64,000 bases of DNA from Pseudomicrostroma phylloplanum (GCA_039545275.1 BCHS01000006.1:248001-312000), one strand, 5' to 3'. Counted from the stretch's first letter, positions 21,054 to 33,000 are shown. The notes: a model not told the origin generated them from the letters alone. Translations and numbers: made by a program.

Positions 21054-21363
21054 GACAGCTGTGAAAAGGAGGCCGTAGTCTATGTATTCTAGGCAGCGAT
21101 GTGTGTGAGTAGAGGAGGAAGATGCGGAAGAAGGTCAGCAGTGTGGAGAAGCACGGACCGGAAGCACGCGGGTCCAAGAGACGGAAAGGGGTGGAGACCG
21201 GAAAAACGCACAGACGCAGCTCCAGGCCAATCACACCAACACCATCGTCTGCCAGACTACACTAGATCTTATCATATCTCACTACTGCCCTGCTATTTGT
21301 CTACTCATCATCTATCTCGAGCGTACGGAAACGAGAGGCTGTCTTCTGTCGTAGTGCGCCGAC
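21054..21363. promoter_or_regulatory. Head-to-head intergenic promoter region
   Basis: 310 bp between the divergent starts of the RNase III-domain gene (-) and the DHHC gene (+). It presumably carries both promoters and leaders. No specific element was recognised. Confidence 0.5.
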
Positions 21364-23415
21364 ATGCCTTCTCTTTCTCCGCTGCCGCTGCTGGCCAACT
21401 GCGTCAACCGGTCCTTCCGCAGGGTCGAGAAGGGGGCGGATTGGCTGGTGGGCAAGGCGGGGCCCTTCTTCATCGCCATCTGCATCGCGCTCGTCGCAAT
21501 AGGAGCATGGACGTTCTGTGAGTCTCAAGGATGGGGGGAGCGGTGTACCGGGTTTCCATTAGCTGACATCGATCTGCGTGTCCATCCGACCACGCCACCT
21601 CAGTCACTTTGCTTCTCCCTTCCGTCCTCACTCCTGCTTCACAGATCGCCTTCTCCCTGCCCACAATCGCCTCAGCTTGCTTGGCCTCATACTGCCTCTA
21701 CATCATCTACAACATTGCCTGGTACTACCATGCCGCATGTACAATACCTCCAGGAGGCGTGTCCTCCTTCGTTTCTGCAGCTGCAGATCTAGCCTTCGCC
21801 CAAGCCTCGCGCCAAGAACCAGATCAAGATGATACCCACGCCGCACTCCACACCGGCTACGTTTCCGACCTTGACTCTTACTGGACACGGTATGCAGACC
21901 GGGCGCGCCTTGCCTCGCGATGGGTCTCAGATGCCCATGACGCCTCAATAGAGGGGTACCTCGACCACGAGCGGAACGTCCGCGGCAAGACGGAGGAAGA
22001 CATCGAAGAGGAAGACCTCTGGCCGAGAGTCAAGATGTGTCTCAAGTGCGAGAAGGTACCACTGTGGTGGGCGTTAGCATGTCTACCAGAGGAGCTCAGA
22101 GATGTTGAGAAGCAGAGGAGGTCACGCAATGGTGGACTCGACGAGGAGCCAGAGCAGCAGCCTCTGCAAGACGATCGGCCGCCATCCACATCCTCCTCAT
22201 CTTTCCTGTCTTCAAGGTCCCCTTGGGACCAGCCCGCCATCCAGCCACTACGTCAGTCCATCCTCACATGGCTCCCCTACTCAACAGCCGACACGCTCGT
22301 CCCGCCTCCGAAGCCAGAGCGAGCCCACCACTGCAGTGTCTGCAAGACCTGTATCGTCAAGTTCGACCACCACTGCCCCTGGCTGAACCAGTGCGTTGGG
22401 CTGTACAACGAGCGATACTTTGTCGGCTTCCTGGTGTATATGGTGTTTGGCACTGGCACGGTCTTGGTGGTCGGCTGGGCAAAGGCTTGGGAGGCTGGAA
22501 GAATCTGGGAGCCGGTGAGCCCGGTTGCATGACAATAGCTGACAGAGTCCTGCCGATGCTGACACTACTTCACCTTCTCCCCTTCCCCTTCCACAGTGGC
22601 CATACAGGACCGCCCCACGCCTTTTCGTCCTCCTCACCTACATCCTCTGCTTCGCGATGGGCCTCGCACTGCTCGTCATGCTCGCCTCGCACCTAGACAT
22701 GATCTCCCGCAACCTCACCTCCGTCGAGTCCTCCGACCGACAATTCTACATCAGCCGAGCGAAACTGCGCCAAAAGGAGCGGGAGGAGAGGAGAAAGACT
22801 GCAGCGAAGACTGCAGCGAAGGCAGCCGGGAGAAGTACTGCTGTTGCTGAGACGGTCGAGGAGAAGAAGAGACTCAAGGATGCTCAAGCATTGGAGATCG
22901 AGCGAGCCTGGGGGAACATCTACGACCTCGGCACCCGTCGGCGCAATCTCTCCCTCTTCTTCAACATCGGCAAAGGGTCCTCTCTCAACCCCTCTTCATC
23001 CACCTCCTCCTCTTTTTCCTCTGACCTCCCAGAGCCAACATCTCCCAACCCCCGCCTAACAAGGAGCAACCGGCCCCGCCCCGCCTACTATTCGCTCCTG
23101 CCCGTGCGCTACCCGCCCCACTCGGATGGGTGGCACTGGCCGAAAAGGAGAGGCACGGGTGGGCGGACGATGCTGGGTGTGGAGCGAGAGGAGGAGGTGG
23201 AGTTTAGTGGTGGTGAAGAAGAAGAGGAGGGACAGAGCATGCAGGCGGAAGCAGCAGCGGTGGGGGAGCAGAGCTCGAGGAATGGTGCGCAGGGCAAGGG
23301 GAAGAAGGGGAGGAAGAAAGGGAAAGGAGTCGAGGCGCAGAGGAGGGACGAGGAGAGGGAAGTTCTTGCCGGGAGGACCTGTGATGGGACTGAGGCCGGG
23401 TTGGAGTTGCGGTAG
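21364..23415 (+). CDS. DHHC-type palmitoyltransferase
   Basis: Three exons, 627 aa: 21364-21517, intron 21518-21603, 21604-22514, intron 22515-22596, 22597-23415. It S-acylates proteins on cytosolic faces of membranes (family role). Two hydrophobic segments lie at about residues 33-55 and 70-92, the zinc-binding Cys-rich domain ends in HHCSVC...[10 protein letters not shown] with catalytic DHHC at 306-309, and two more membrane helices follow ([38 protein letters not shown]). The layout resembles ZDHHC16-like enzymes. The first CLKC pair of the Cys-rich domain is separated from HHCSVC by roughly 90 residues instead of about 10, a clear insertion. The C-terminal half is a long disordered tail rich in Lys/Glu and Ser. 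The exon 1-2 junction rebuilds a continuous membrane segment, supporting the splice model. Confidence 0.88.
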
Positions 23416-23575
23416 GATTGATTCGCCTGTCACTTCGCTCTCACAGCATTGTAGCGTAGGGAATTGGCCTAGATGGTGCAATCTGTGTTCATAGCTCGTC
23501 AAGCGTCGGAACGAAGTGTATTGTACATATACAAGAATGCAAGTCTGATAGATGTGGATGTGCTGCGCCCACACT

Positions 23576-26500
23576 CTACGCCTCCGCCGGCTCTCCCTGC
23601 TCTTGTTCCCCTCCTTCCAGCTCGAGCTTCTCTACCTCCTGCTCCTGCTCCTGCTCATCCGGGCCAAACCGTACAGTCTGCTGCCTCTTCATTCCTTGGG
23701 CTTTAGCAGGCGGTGTGAAGAACTCACCAAGGGAGCGCTGATCGCTCGCCCTCGGTCCGAGGCGCTGCTTCTTCGCACTAGCACTCGTAGCAGTCGCAGA
23801 TGCAGGCTCGTCTTCCAAAGCTCCAGCTTCGCCTTCGACTTCCAGCTCTCGCTTCCGGTCTCCTTTCTCGAGCTCCTCCTCATCATCGTCAGAGTCCTCG
23901 AGGATCGCGTCCCCTCCCATCCTGTATCCGGTGAAGACCTCGCACTGGTAGTGCACGCTGAGGATCAAGCGCTGAATTGCGTCTTTGCAGCGCGTCTTGT
24001 CCAGCGTTGTCGAAGACGACGAGCCGCCTTCTTCCACTCCAGCGTCCACGTCGCCAGTGGCAGCAGCATTGTTCGTGGCGGCAGCGGTAGCAGTGGCAGA
24101 AGCTCCATCCAGTCTTCCTCTACCTTCGTGAATCCGGCTGTAGATCCCTCTCAGGGCGGCTAGGATCTTGTGAAACTCGCGGAGCCGGGCGAAAGAGGGG
24201 GCGGATATCGCATCGGCTTGGTCTCCACCGGTAGAGGTGAGATTGAATGTGCGAAGGAGGTCGGGGTCGCTTTTGTAGGGCTGCACGGCGAGACGAAAGG
24301 CTCGGTTGGGCTTGAGGGTGGGGCTGGACGAGGACGAGGATGACGATTTGATGTGGGCTGGGGTAGGAGCTGGAGTCGCAGTGATGCTAGATGAGGTAGC
24401 GGCCTGCCTTGCGGGATCGCTGGCGAGAAGATCATTGACTGCCTGCTCGCTGTCTTGCTTGACCATCAAGTGCGGGCGATGCTGCGCTTCCTCCATCGAT
24501 ACGTCTGCTCCAGCTGCAGCTCCTGCTCCTCCTGGTGTCTCGCCCGACGTAGAGCCGGCCGAAGGAGCTCCACCCCCCGGCTCGCACAGCTGCAGCGCTA
24601 AATCGCTGAATCCAATCGCGAGCAGTTCCACCTTCGCGCCAAGCTCCGCATAGTTGGTCTGTATCACCGACGAGGGCGGCCAGATGTAGAAAGGATTGGC
24701 TGCGGAATCATCGCTGGAGAGACTCGAGGCCAGGGCTTTGAGGCCACGGAAGATCGGCGCAAGAGTGAGAGGCCCGTCGATACCAAGGAGGGCCGAGAGG
24801 GCTCGACTGCGCCTCAGTATGCGACTCTTTGTTGATGAGCTAGGAAATACTTGCAGAGATCGGAAGAGAGCTGAATGGCTGAGTGCTTTGATTCTATTGG
24901 TGTGACTGGCGTCAAGAAGGTGTGACCAGCTTTCGAAAGACTGAAGGAGAGAAATGCAACTTGCCGTCAGTCTCATCGTCGCCGCGGGACATGAAGCTCC
25001 AGACGTCCACCTACTCACCGACCACTGAAGCCTCTCAAGCCCTGCTTCCATCACCTGCTGGAATTGGCTTAGCGTAGCAGGGCCATAGGAAGCGGAGTCA
25101 CATGCCATCGCATGGACGTGTGAAAGCAGCGAGGTAACATTTGACGCATTGAAGAGTTCCCTGTCAAGAGATTGAGCGCTAATGGCAGTGACGACGGCAG
25201 GCAGCGAGATGGGTGTCAGTGTGAGGGCTAGAGAAATACTCAGCTTTCGAGGAAGCTCACCTGAATACCGCCTCGGTAGTCCGTAAGAAGCGATACACTA
25301 GCTTGCCGCGATGTTGAGCAGTCAAGAGCGCCGGCTCAGTCTGTTGCTGATCACCTGACGTCTGTGCCAGCAACGAGCTGGCTTCTGTTCCATTCGGCTG
25401 GTTGGCTTCCACCTCCGCCCCCATCAGTCGCAGAGCCTTTGTCATGAGGGACGAGATCGCGGTACCCAGATCTGGCGCAGTCTCCGAGGGCCACTCTTTC
25501 ATGAGATCCTCTGCACAGCTGAGAGCTGCAGTGGAAACATCGAGATTTGCATGAAGGATGCTCAGATAGAGCAGAGAGGTGGCCATTTCGATCGAAGCGG
25601 GCTGCAGACGAGAGAGGACTCGAGATCGCAGAAATCCCGATAGATGACTGGAGGAGGACGACAGAGCTTCGTTGAAGCTCTTCTCGATGATGCCTTGCGG
25701 CGCCTGTAGAGGGAGAGTTTCAGGAGGCTGTAGATATCGCGCAAAGCTTTCGGTCAGTCTTCGTCTCCTGAAACCTTCCAGCAAGACCAGTCTCCACTTA
25801 CTGCGTTGACCCTACCCCGTCTCCAGAAGGCAAGCTCTTCTCTCCTCCGGCCATCTGTACGACCTTCTGTACCTCGCTTGCGCGTAGCAGCTCGATCACG
25901 TGCCAAGATCTTCACCAGCGCCTTTTGTTGATCTTCATCACCCTCCTCTGCAGCGAGATTGAGCATGAGCCGCTCGCTGCGAGCACTAAGTGACAAGTGA
26001 TCGGCGCCTTGTGCGGACCCTCCGGCATCGTCAGGATCGTCTTCGAGGAAGTGCAGCGGGTTATAGTCGTCTCCAGAGTCGTCGCTGAGGACCTGATTAT
26101 CTTCCAGTCGTTCATCTTCGTCTGCCGAGCCCTCCTCGCCTCCAACCTCTCCAAGGCCTTCTGTAGCTCGAGCTACATAAGCATCATTGAGCTTCTTCAT
26201 CGCCTCTCTATCAACGCCGGAAGGTTGAGCAGGTTGCTCCTCCCATCTCGCAGTAGCCTCGTCCAGCAAGTTCAAGCCTTTAGCGTCTGTTCCCTTTCTG
26301 CCCTGCTTCTTCTTCTCCTTTAGCAAAGAGTCGATGCTGAATTTCCCAGTCTTGCCAGACGGAGGGGCAATGCCGGCCTTTTGAGCGAAGATGGTCTGGG
26401 GCGCGATATGTCGGGACAATTGATGGAGGCTTGGCTTGAAGTTGAAAGGCTTGGGCTTAGTCCCATATCCTCTCGTTGATTTTGAGGGACTCGTGTCTGT

Positions 26501-27259
26501 GTCGACTTCCTCCGGAGAGGCCTCTACCTCGCTATCGTCCGATTCAAGGGTCTTGCGTGAAGTGCTCGGCCGGGAACTCAGCTGTGGTTTGCGAGAGGCC
26601 GGGCTGGTCGAGGCTCGCGCTTTACTAGCCTTTCTCGAGGATGAGTACTTCAATGTGAGATCCGCAAGACTATCGTCAGAGTCGCTGAAGGAAGCGTGTA
26701 TAGCCTTATCGTCCTCGTCTGAGCTATCGAAGAGGTCCTCGGAGATGGCCCTTTTGAGCCTACTCGAGGTAGCCTTCGCCGGAGGAGTTGCGCTCTCTCT
26801 GTTCTTCTTAGAAGGGGGAGGCGGTTTTCGTGGTGCCGCCTGAGAGCTGCTCGTACGACTGCCGGAGGTACTGGGAAGCGAAGTGAGAGGCGACGAAGTG
26901 TTCATCCATTCGCGGATATTGAGAGAGTCGCTGCGTTGCGCCATGGCTCCGCTAGCTGTATTCAGGCTCTGCGTACGAGCGAAAGGTCTTGGTCTGCCTA
27001 GCTTGCGGCTGGAGGCGCTGGTCTCTATGACCACCTCTACGAGCGGGAGTCTGCTTGTGTCGCGGCGTCGACCGCTAGTGGAGGCAAAAGAAGAGGCGGA
27101 CGCAGCCCTTGCAAAGGTGGGCCTTTGTGATTGTGGTACCCCGTTCTGAAACTGTACAGGAGCGAGGGAGCTGCTGCTGGGGACTGCAGGTGTATACTGA
27201 GAGTCGAAGGAGGAGCTTGGCTGAAGACTTGTGGCTCTACGAGGACCAAAGGATGTCAT
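23576..27259 (-). CDS. Putative Mus7/MMS22-like genome-stability protein with PIP box
   Basis: Four exons, 1143 aa: 27259-25802, intron 25801-25728 (CTGAC branch site), 25727-25261, intron 25260-25161, 25160-25019, intron 25018-24941, 24940-23576. The N-terminal ~480 residues are disordered and acidic, with many S-D-D/E clusters and the segment FSIDSLLKEKKKQGRKG. The middle is helical, resembling an alpha-solenoid. Near the C-terminus QRSLGEFF (1090-1097) fits the PCNA-interacting consensus QxxLxxFF. The LLKEK segment plus solenoid suggests the fungal Mus7/MMS22 replication-fork repair family, but this is recognition from memory and tentative; the protein is shorter than fission yeast Mus7. 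Intron 24941-25018 is 78 nt, stop-free and in frame, so its retention would not be caught by frame alone. The gene is convergent with the DHHC gene and divergent from SPC19. Confidence 0.6.
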
Positions 27260-27584
27260 CAGCAGACGAGTGAAGCGCGGCAGCGTAGTGCTTGCTTCCC
27301 TCTGCCCCTGGTCGGTGGTATCGGCTGATCTTCCGATTCACCTCGAGAAGGAACCACGGATCTCGCCGCTCCTCACGGAAGTGGCACACGGGGGCGGAGT
27401 TGCAAGGCGCGACGAGGTGAAGCGCGTCGCTCGGCGTCTCTGCTTCTGCGCCGGCCTGCTCCTCCTTCCGCGCCTGCTGCAGCACAACACCAGGACCATC
27501 ACATACGCACTCACACCTACAGGCCTCTACGAGCAGAGAAGCATCTCCACGCATCTTCGATCTACCGTCCGTGCCGCTCTAGTC
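27260..27584. promoter_or_regulatory. Head-to-head intergenic promoter region
   Basis: 325 bp between the starts of the MMS22-like gene (-) and SPC19 (+). It presumably holds both promoters. Open frames here are short and unsupported. Confidence 0.5.
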
Positions 27585-28428
27585 ATGAACGCTGCACCTC
27601 CACGCCAGTCCCTCTTCCCAGGTGCAGCCCCCAACTTCTCCCAAGGCCCCATCAGCACTTCTCACCTCTCCTCTCTCAGCACCTCCCTCCAATCCCTCCG
27701 CCAAAGCGTCGACGTCCTCCACCACACCAACGGTCTCCTACAGCGCTCCGTCGCCGATGTTCCCCGCTTGACTACGGTGCTCACTGCGAAGAGGCATTAT
27801 GATGTTGTGACGGAGGGGAAGGTGATGCAGGCCAAGAAGCAGCTAGAGGAGGAGGTGAGGCCGCATATCAATGAGCTTATTAGGAGGGCAGAGGAGATGG
27901 TCGGCGCAGAGGAGGCAGCGGCTAAGCGGGCGAGGAACAAGGTGAGCGCTCACGGACGGATAGTCAGCCATCTTAGATTCAGCCATTGATGCCTACCTCA
28001 CGTCCTGCTCTCCTCCCTCCGCCTCGCTCCCTCCCCTACGCAGGTGTCAACCCTAACAACCCGCCTTCAACAAGCCCTCGCATCCCAATCCATCAAGCTT
28101 CCTCCTACCTCTTCTTCTTCTTCTTCCTCTCTCCTTCCCGGTTCTACCCCACTCACACAAGGCGAGGAAGAAGAGGTGATGCTCCTAGAGCAGGAGCAGA
28201 GGCAGGCTGCTGACCTCACTCGTGTGAGGAGGAGACGACTGCAGCTCGAGGGGGAGTTGAGGGAACTGGAATTGGAGGTGCAGAGGACGGTGAGTTGAGC
28301 CAGCGAGGACACGTAGACGTCATGAGGGTCAAGAGAGTATTTGACTGACTAGTTTTGTATTCTTTTCACTTTTGCGATTGGTCCCTCGATAGGAGATGGA
28401 GGTAAAGGTTGCCCAAGGGGTCAAGTAA
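27585..28428 (+). CDS. SPC19: DASH complex subunit Spc19
   Basis: Three exons, 212 aa: 27585-27941, intron 27942-28043, 28044-28289, intron 28290-28392 (CTGAC branch site), 28393-28428; all phase 0. Spc19 is part of the fungal DASH/Dam1 ring that couples kinetochores to microtubule plus ends. The match rests on the N-terminal helical region (LSSLSTSLQSLRQSVDVLHH), then PRLTTVLTAKRHYDVVTEGK followed by a long helix with EEVRPHINELIRRAE, the order expected for Spc19. The second half is a second coiled coil with a Ser-rich insert, so it is somewhat longer than the yeast protein. The last exon encodes only 11 residues. It shares a 325-bp divergent promoter region with the MMS22-like gene. Confidence 0.75.
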
Positions 28429-28627
28429 GGGAATGAATATCCAGACGCAGTGGAACTTCTTCCCTCTCCTGTACAGTACGCCCTGTAATACTACCAACGT
28501 TACCCACCCCACGCGGATCTCGTGACAGTCTCAGATGGAGCCGTGCATTGTCTAGATGATACAAACAGAAGGGAAGATACAAGTACACGGCCGCTCGGGC
28601 TTTTCTCAATCTGATGCCCCGCCTCCT

Positions 28628-31502
28628 TCAATCATCGTCCCCTCCCCTCTTCTCCCTCTCCTTCCTCGCAGCCTCAGCAATATCCTCCTCTCCCAACTTC
28701 AGCTTCTCCTTCTTCCTCCTCGCACCCGCATCTCGCGCACTATCAAACGTCTCTTTGACCTTTTCCCTCATCCCCTCTACATCCTTCCCATCCTCATTAT
28801 CCCAGCCCAGCACCAAGTGTCGGCCGAGGAGATGCGTATGTCGCAGCGCCTCGAACGCACTCAGGGCCTCCTTCTTCGTAGTGAACTCCACAAAGGCGAA
28901 TCCTCGCGCTCCTCCGCCGGCAGCACCAGCGACAGAGGCTGCCTTGCGGGGTACGCGGACCGACTTGAGCTGGCCATACGAGGAGAAGAGGGTGCGGACG
29001 TCCTTCTTCGTCGCTTCGAATGGCAGGTTCTTCACCACCAGCTTGGTGCTCGCGCCCTTGGTAGAGGGAGCACGATCGTCTGCGTCCTGGCCTCGTCGGG
29101 CGAAGGACAGAGAGAGGGAATGGCCGTCAAGGTCCTTGCCGTTGAGAGTGTCCAGGGCGGCCTGCGCGGCAGAGACGGAGCGATACCCTACGAAGCCGTA
29201 GCCCATGCTGAGCCTCTTACTTGGGTCTCGCGCATCTACCTTGGTCTGTACTCGAGCAAAGGCAAAGTCGGCGAGGACACTGAAGAAGGCGGCTAGGCCG
29301 TCGTCTGTGGTTGAGAAGTTGAGGTTCTTGACAAAGAGAGTCGCGCCGGGCTCGGCGTCGGCCTCTGAGCCGGAGCCTGCCCCCAGGAGCAGTTGCTGCT
29401 TGCTGGCTGGAGCAGCGACAGGCGTTCGAGTAGCCGCTACATCGGCAGTGGGCTTGCTCTGAGACGTAGATGGGGCGACAAGGCCCACAGGGGCCTTCTC
29501 GAGGTAGAGGATCGAATTGCCCAGACGCTTGTACGCGAGGGCTCTGAATGCCACCCGAGCTTCTCCCGGAATAGCCATTTCGACCAAAGCCAGAGTGCCA
29601 GTAGGCGGGATGAGGACTCGATCGACTTCGCCGTGTCTCTCAAACATCTCACGGATAGTCTCGGGCGTAGTACCATAGGGTATATTCTTGACGAGAATGG
29701 TGGTATCGCTGCGGGTCTTCTTGCCAGCCTTGCCATCCTCAAAGGCTGACACATTGACGCCTTCCCTCTCGAGAAATTCCTTGGTTTCTTGTATCACTCG
29801 GGTCTCAGCGAGGGCAAGCCGAACGGCAGCGCTGTCTCCTCCGTCATCGGAAGGATTGAGGATGTCCGCCTTGTCAACGCCCAAGCGCTGCGAGATGCTG
29901 CTTGCGACAGCATCACCGCTCATGTACAGCATGCTCCAGTTGAAGTCCTTGTCAGCCTTGGCTTTGCGCTCGTCTGACTTGGATTGCTTAAGAGTCTTTG
30001 GAGCATCCGGTCGAGGACGAAGGTCAACGGCTGGCAGAAGATGAAGGAGGCGACCTTGGAAGGTGGTACCATCGGCAGCTCGATATGCTGCCAATGCGTG
30101 GGCTGGCGTCTCGAAGGACACGAAGGCAAGACCCTTTGATGTCTTCTTTGACTTGTCGAGCGGGATGTGAGTCTGAGCAAAGGCCGGAGGCGAGCAATGT
30201 CAGTTCATGCACAAACAGCCAGCAAGCCGAACTCCTCCATCTTCCTCTGACGAGCGTAGATCAGTCCAATTTGTATCGTTACTAGCGATTCCTGTATGTT
30301 TCTCAGCAGCACCTTTTTTGGAGGCTCAGCTGTCCCTATACATTCTGTCATCATCTGTACGCTCGTCGAGAGAAGGAGGGACGAAGTGAAACGGTACTCA
30401 CCTGCTTGAGAGGACCAAAAGATGAGAAGTGCTTCGTGACATCCTCCTCGGTTGCTGCGAAGGGCAGATTGCGGATGAAGATACGTCCACTGGCCATGAT
30501 AGTATCGACTGCTTCTTGGTCCTTCTTTGCCTTCTCCTCGGCGCTGAGTCGTTGCTTCTCGATGCGAGCCTTGGCTACTTCATCTCCGACCTCCGATTCA
30601 GCCTCGCTATCTTCATCCTCATCGTTGTCGCCCTTCTCCTCTTCCGAATCAGACTGCTCGAAGGTTTTGACAGGCTCCTCGGCCGCCACATTGCGCTTCA
30701 TACGCTTGGCCAGGTAGTCCATGTCGGTGAGCTCCTCGTCATTGAGAGCAGCATCGGGTGTGACTTCGCGCTCCTCGACTTGTGGAGCGACTGGAGCAGA
30801 TGGCGCTGAGGTGGCAGCATTGACTTCTGTGGCGGCTTGCTTAGCCTTCTTTGCCTTTCTCAGCTCGCCCGCCTCCTCTACGGCAGCTGCTGCAGAGTTA
30901 CTGTCCTTGAGCTTCTCTTCCGGATCGTCTTCTTCATTCTGCCAGGTCTTGCGCTTCTTCTTGGGAGCCATGACCGCCATGAACTCTTCGAAGGATACGC
31001 CCTTGCTAGCCTTTGACTTCTCGGCTGCCTTTTCCTTCTTGCTCTTCTTTCCAGCAGTAGCAGCGCTCTGCTCACCGGCGACGTCAATGACGCGATAGCC
31101 CTCTTCTCTGCCCTGATCTCTCCTCTGCTTCCTCACTTCCCTCTCATTGGCCAATCCCTCGTCTCCTATCCGCTTTGCCAAGTCCACCTGGATACGGCTG
31201 GTATCAATGAAGGTCCTGTTGAAGTAAGCCAGAGCATCACGCGCCTCTTCTTCCGTACGGTAGCCGACGAAACCAAATCGCCTCGACGTCCCATCGGGAC
31301 GGGTCATGAGCTTGACATCTGTGACCAGGCCTCGTTGACCGAAGTGCTCCTTGAGGCGAACATCGGAGAGGTAGTTTGGGAGATTCTTGACAATGAGACG
31401 AGACCTGGCAGAGGGAGAGTGGCAGGACAGAGACATTCGAGCGATGGTCAGCAAGGGAATACGGGCCATATGAGAGCCACACACCATCGGTGGGACTCAC
31501 AT
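28628..31502 (-). CDS. MRD1: Multiple RNA-binding-domain protein Mrd1 (RBM19 family)
   Basis: Three exons, 849 aa: 31502-31501, intron 31500-31405, 31404-30402, intron 30401-30173 (229 nt), 30172-28628. Mrd1 acts in the nucleolus on the early pre-rRNA cleavages needed for the 18S rRNA (family knowledge). Five RRMs are visible: RLIVKNLPNYL at the N-terminus; RIFIRNLPF near residue 300, split by intron 2; TILVKNIPYGTTPETIREMF; TLFVKNLNFS; and KLVVKNLPFEATKKDVRTLF. RNP1-like RRFGFVGYR, KGLAFVSF, GYGFVGYR and RGFAFVEF accompany four of them. The start is unusual: the donor lies inside the start codon (AT|GTGAGT) and the acceptor supplies G, giving MSRLIVKNLP, the usual Mrd1 beginning. Unspliced reading could instead start at an in-frame ATG within the intron. 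Length and domain order match yeast Mrd1. Confidence 0.92.
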
Positions 31503-32489
31503 GGTAGTAGATCGAGGTCGCCCTCAAGAGCGTGTGCTGGAGATCATGAGGACGATGGTGGGTGGAAGTGACCGGAAAAGCTGGGAAATCTGGCAAAGGA
31601 GGTTCCGTGCGAGACGATTTCCTCCGCTTGGCCTGGAATTTTTGTGTCCCCTCGCCTGCAACGCGCGCTTTCCGGCTCAGCCACCAGAAGTGGATCCGCT
31701 CCTCAGCGCCTCAGGCGGGGGAAGATGTCGCCGCCGCCGGCTGAGAGTAGGCATGGTACAGCGGATGCATCACCTGGGCAGGCACTGGACCTCGCTGTGA
31801 CACTATCTCCAAGCTAGCAGGCGATGACGAAGTGATGATGATGAAAATTGTATTCATTGACAGCGACGACAAAGCTTACTCGGGCCAAAATGAAGATGCA
31901 ACGATGACGATGGAGAGGAAGGGAGTAATGTCTAAGCAGTGATGCTGTCGGCATGGACACGGCATACTTGGCACCTCGTCAGTACCTTCGCTGTAGTGCT
32001 GCCGCCTCATCTGAGCCGGTGCCACTTACCCTTTCCTTGTGCTGCTTCAGCAAGAAGTGGTCCCATTGGCCGTTACTGCAGAGACGAGGCGAGGTAGTGA
32101 CGGTGCAGTGGTAATGTCAGCGTGGTGATGGACTATCGAGCTCCCCTGGTAGCGGTGCCCCTTCATGTCGACCTATGGCGCTCGCCTCTACTGTTGCTGA
32201 TGCGGATGGCAAGGGTGATGGTCGTCCTTGTTACTCACCCGGGAGGGGGTACCTGCTTGTGGTGGTGGTTCGACTCTGGTGGATCCGAAAGGGGGCAGAC
32301 GGTATCCAATGTTAGCATCCGCTGACTCAGCAGTATGGGTGGTGGACCACTAGCTCGTGAGTGCCAAGGCACCGGGTCAGTCTGGAGGCCGGGTCATCGT
32401 CCCTCTAGCGGTAGTTTCCGGCTCGTACCCCCATCGTCCTGCGTAGGTGCTATCGGTAGCCGTACCGACCATTGCGGAACTTTGATCCA

Positions 32490-33000
32490 GTCAATTCGCC
32501 TCCAGCCAGGCGGAACGATCTCGAAGCGAGCTTATCCAAGCCTGATACCTTCTCCATCGCTCTTGAGGTAGAAGACAGGCGTGCTTTGCACGAGGAGACT
32601 CTCTCTCAATCGCTGTCTTCGAGCCAGTCGAGCCTGTGCAAGCTTCCTGCCTCGGTTCTTCTAGACCGATGAGTGTCTCTAGCAAGAAACCTACCCTCAC
32701 CGGTCGCCAGAGGAACTCGAGCTCATCCAAGTAGGCCACTTTGATCAAAGTTCCCTCTTGGATGAGCTCGATCATCTCTAGGCTTGCGGTGGTGGTGAGG
32801 ACATTTGCTCGATCGGCTCATCGGTCCCAAAGACTCGACTCAGGCGGCGCCGTGCTTGACCAGGCTCGACTGTCTCGGAGCCAGCGATTCGTAGAGTAGC
32901 CGTCTGTCCTCTACCTCAAGGTCGAGATGAGAAGCGGTCCTTCTTGTACGAAGCTCGAGTCTCTCGACGTCTAGGTAGATCGAATACCCTGGCCGAAGGC
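32490..33000. repeat. Large imperfect palindrome (inverted repeat)
   Basis: Arms meet at about 32,744. The centre is perfect: CGAGCTCATCCAAG (32718-32731) pairs with CTTGGATGAGCTCG (32757-32770), enclosing the palindrome ACTTTGATCAAAGT. Outer blocks pair around the same axis, e.g. CTTGAGGTAGAAGACAG (32562-32578) with CTGTCCTCTACCTCAAG (32904-32920), with divergence and small indels elsewhere. Both arms read LEVEDRR...QSSL outward-in, suggesting inverted duplication of one coding fragment. Confidence 0.75.

Noticed and set aside
22056..22287. Intron inside the DHHC Cys-rich domain (GTACCA...CAACAG)
   Set aside because: Splicing there breaks the reading frame before HHCSVC, so the insert was kept as coding.
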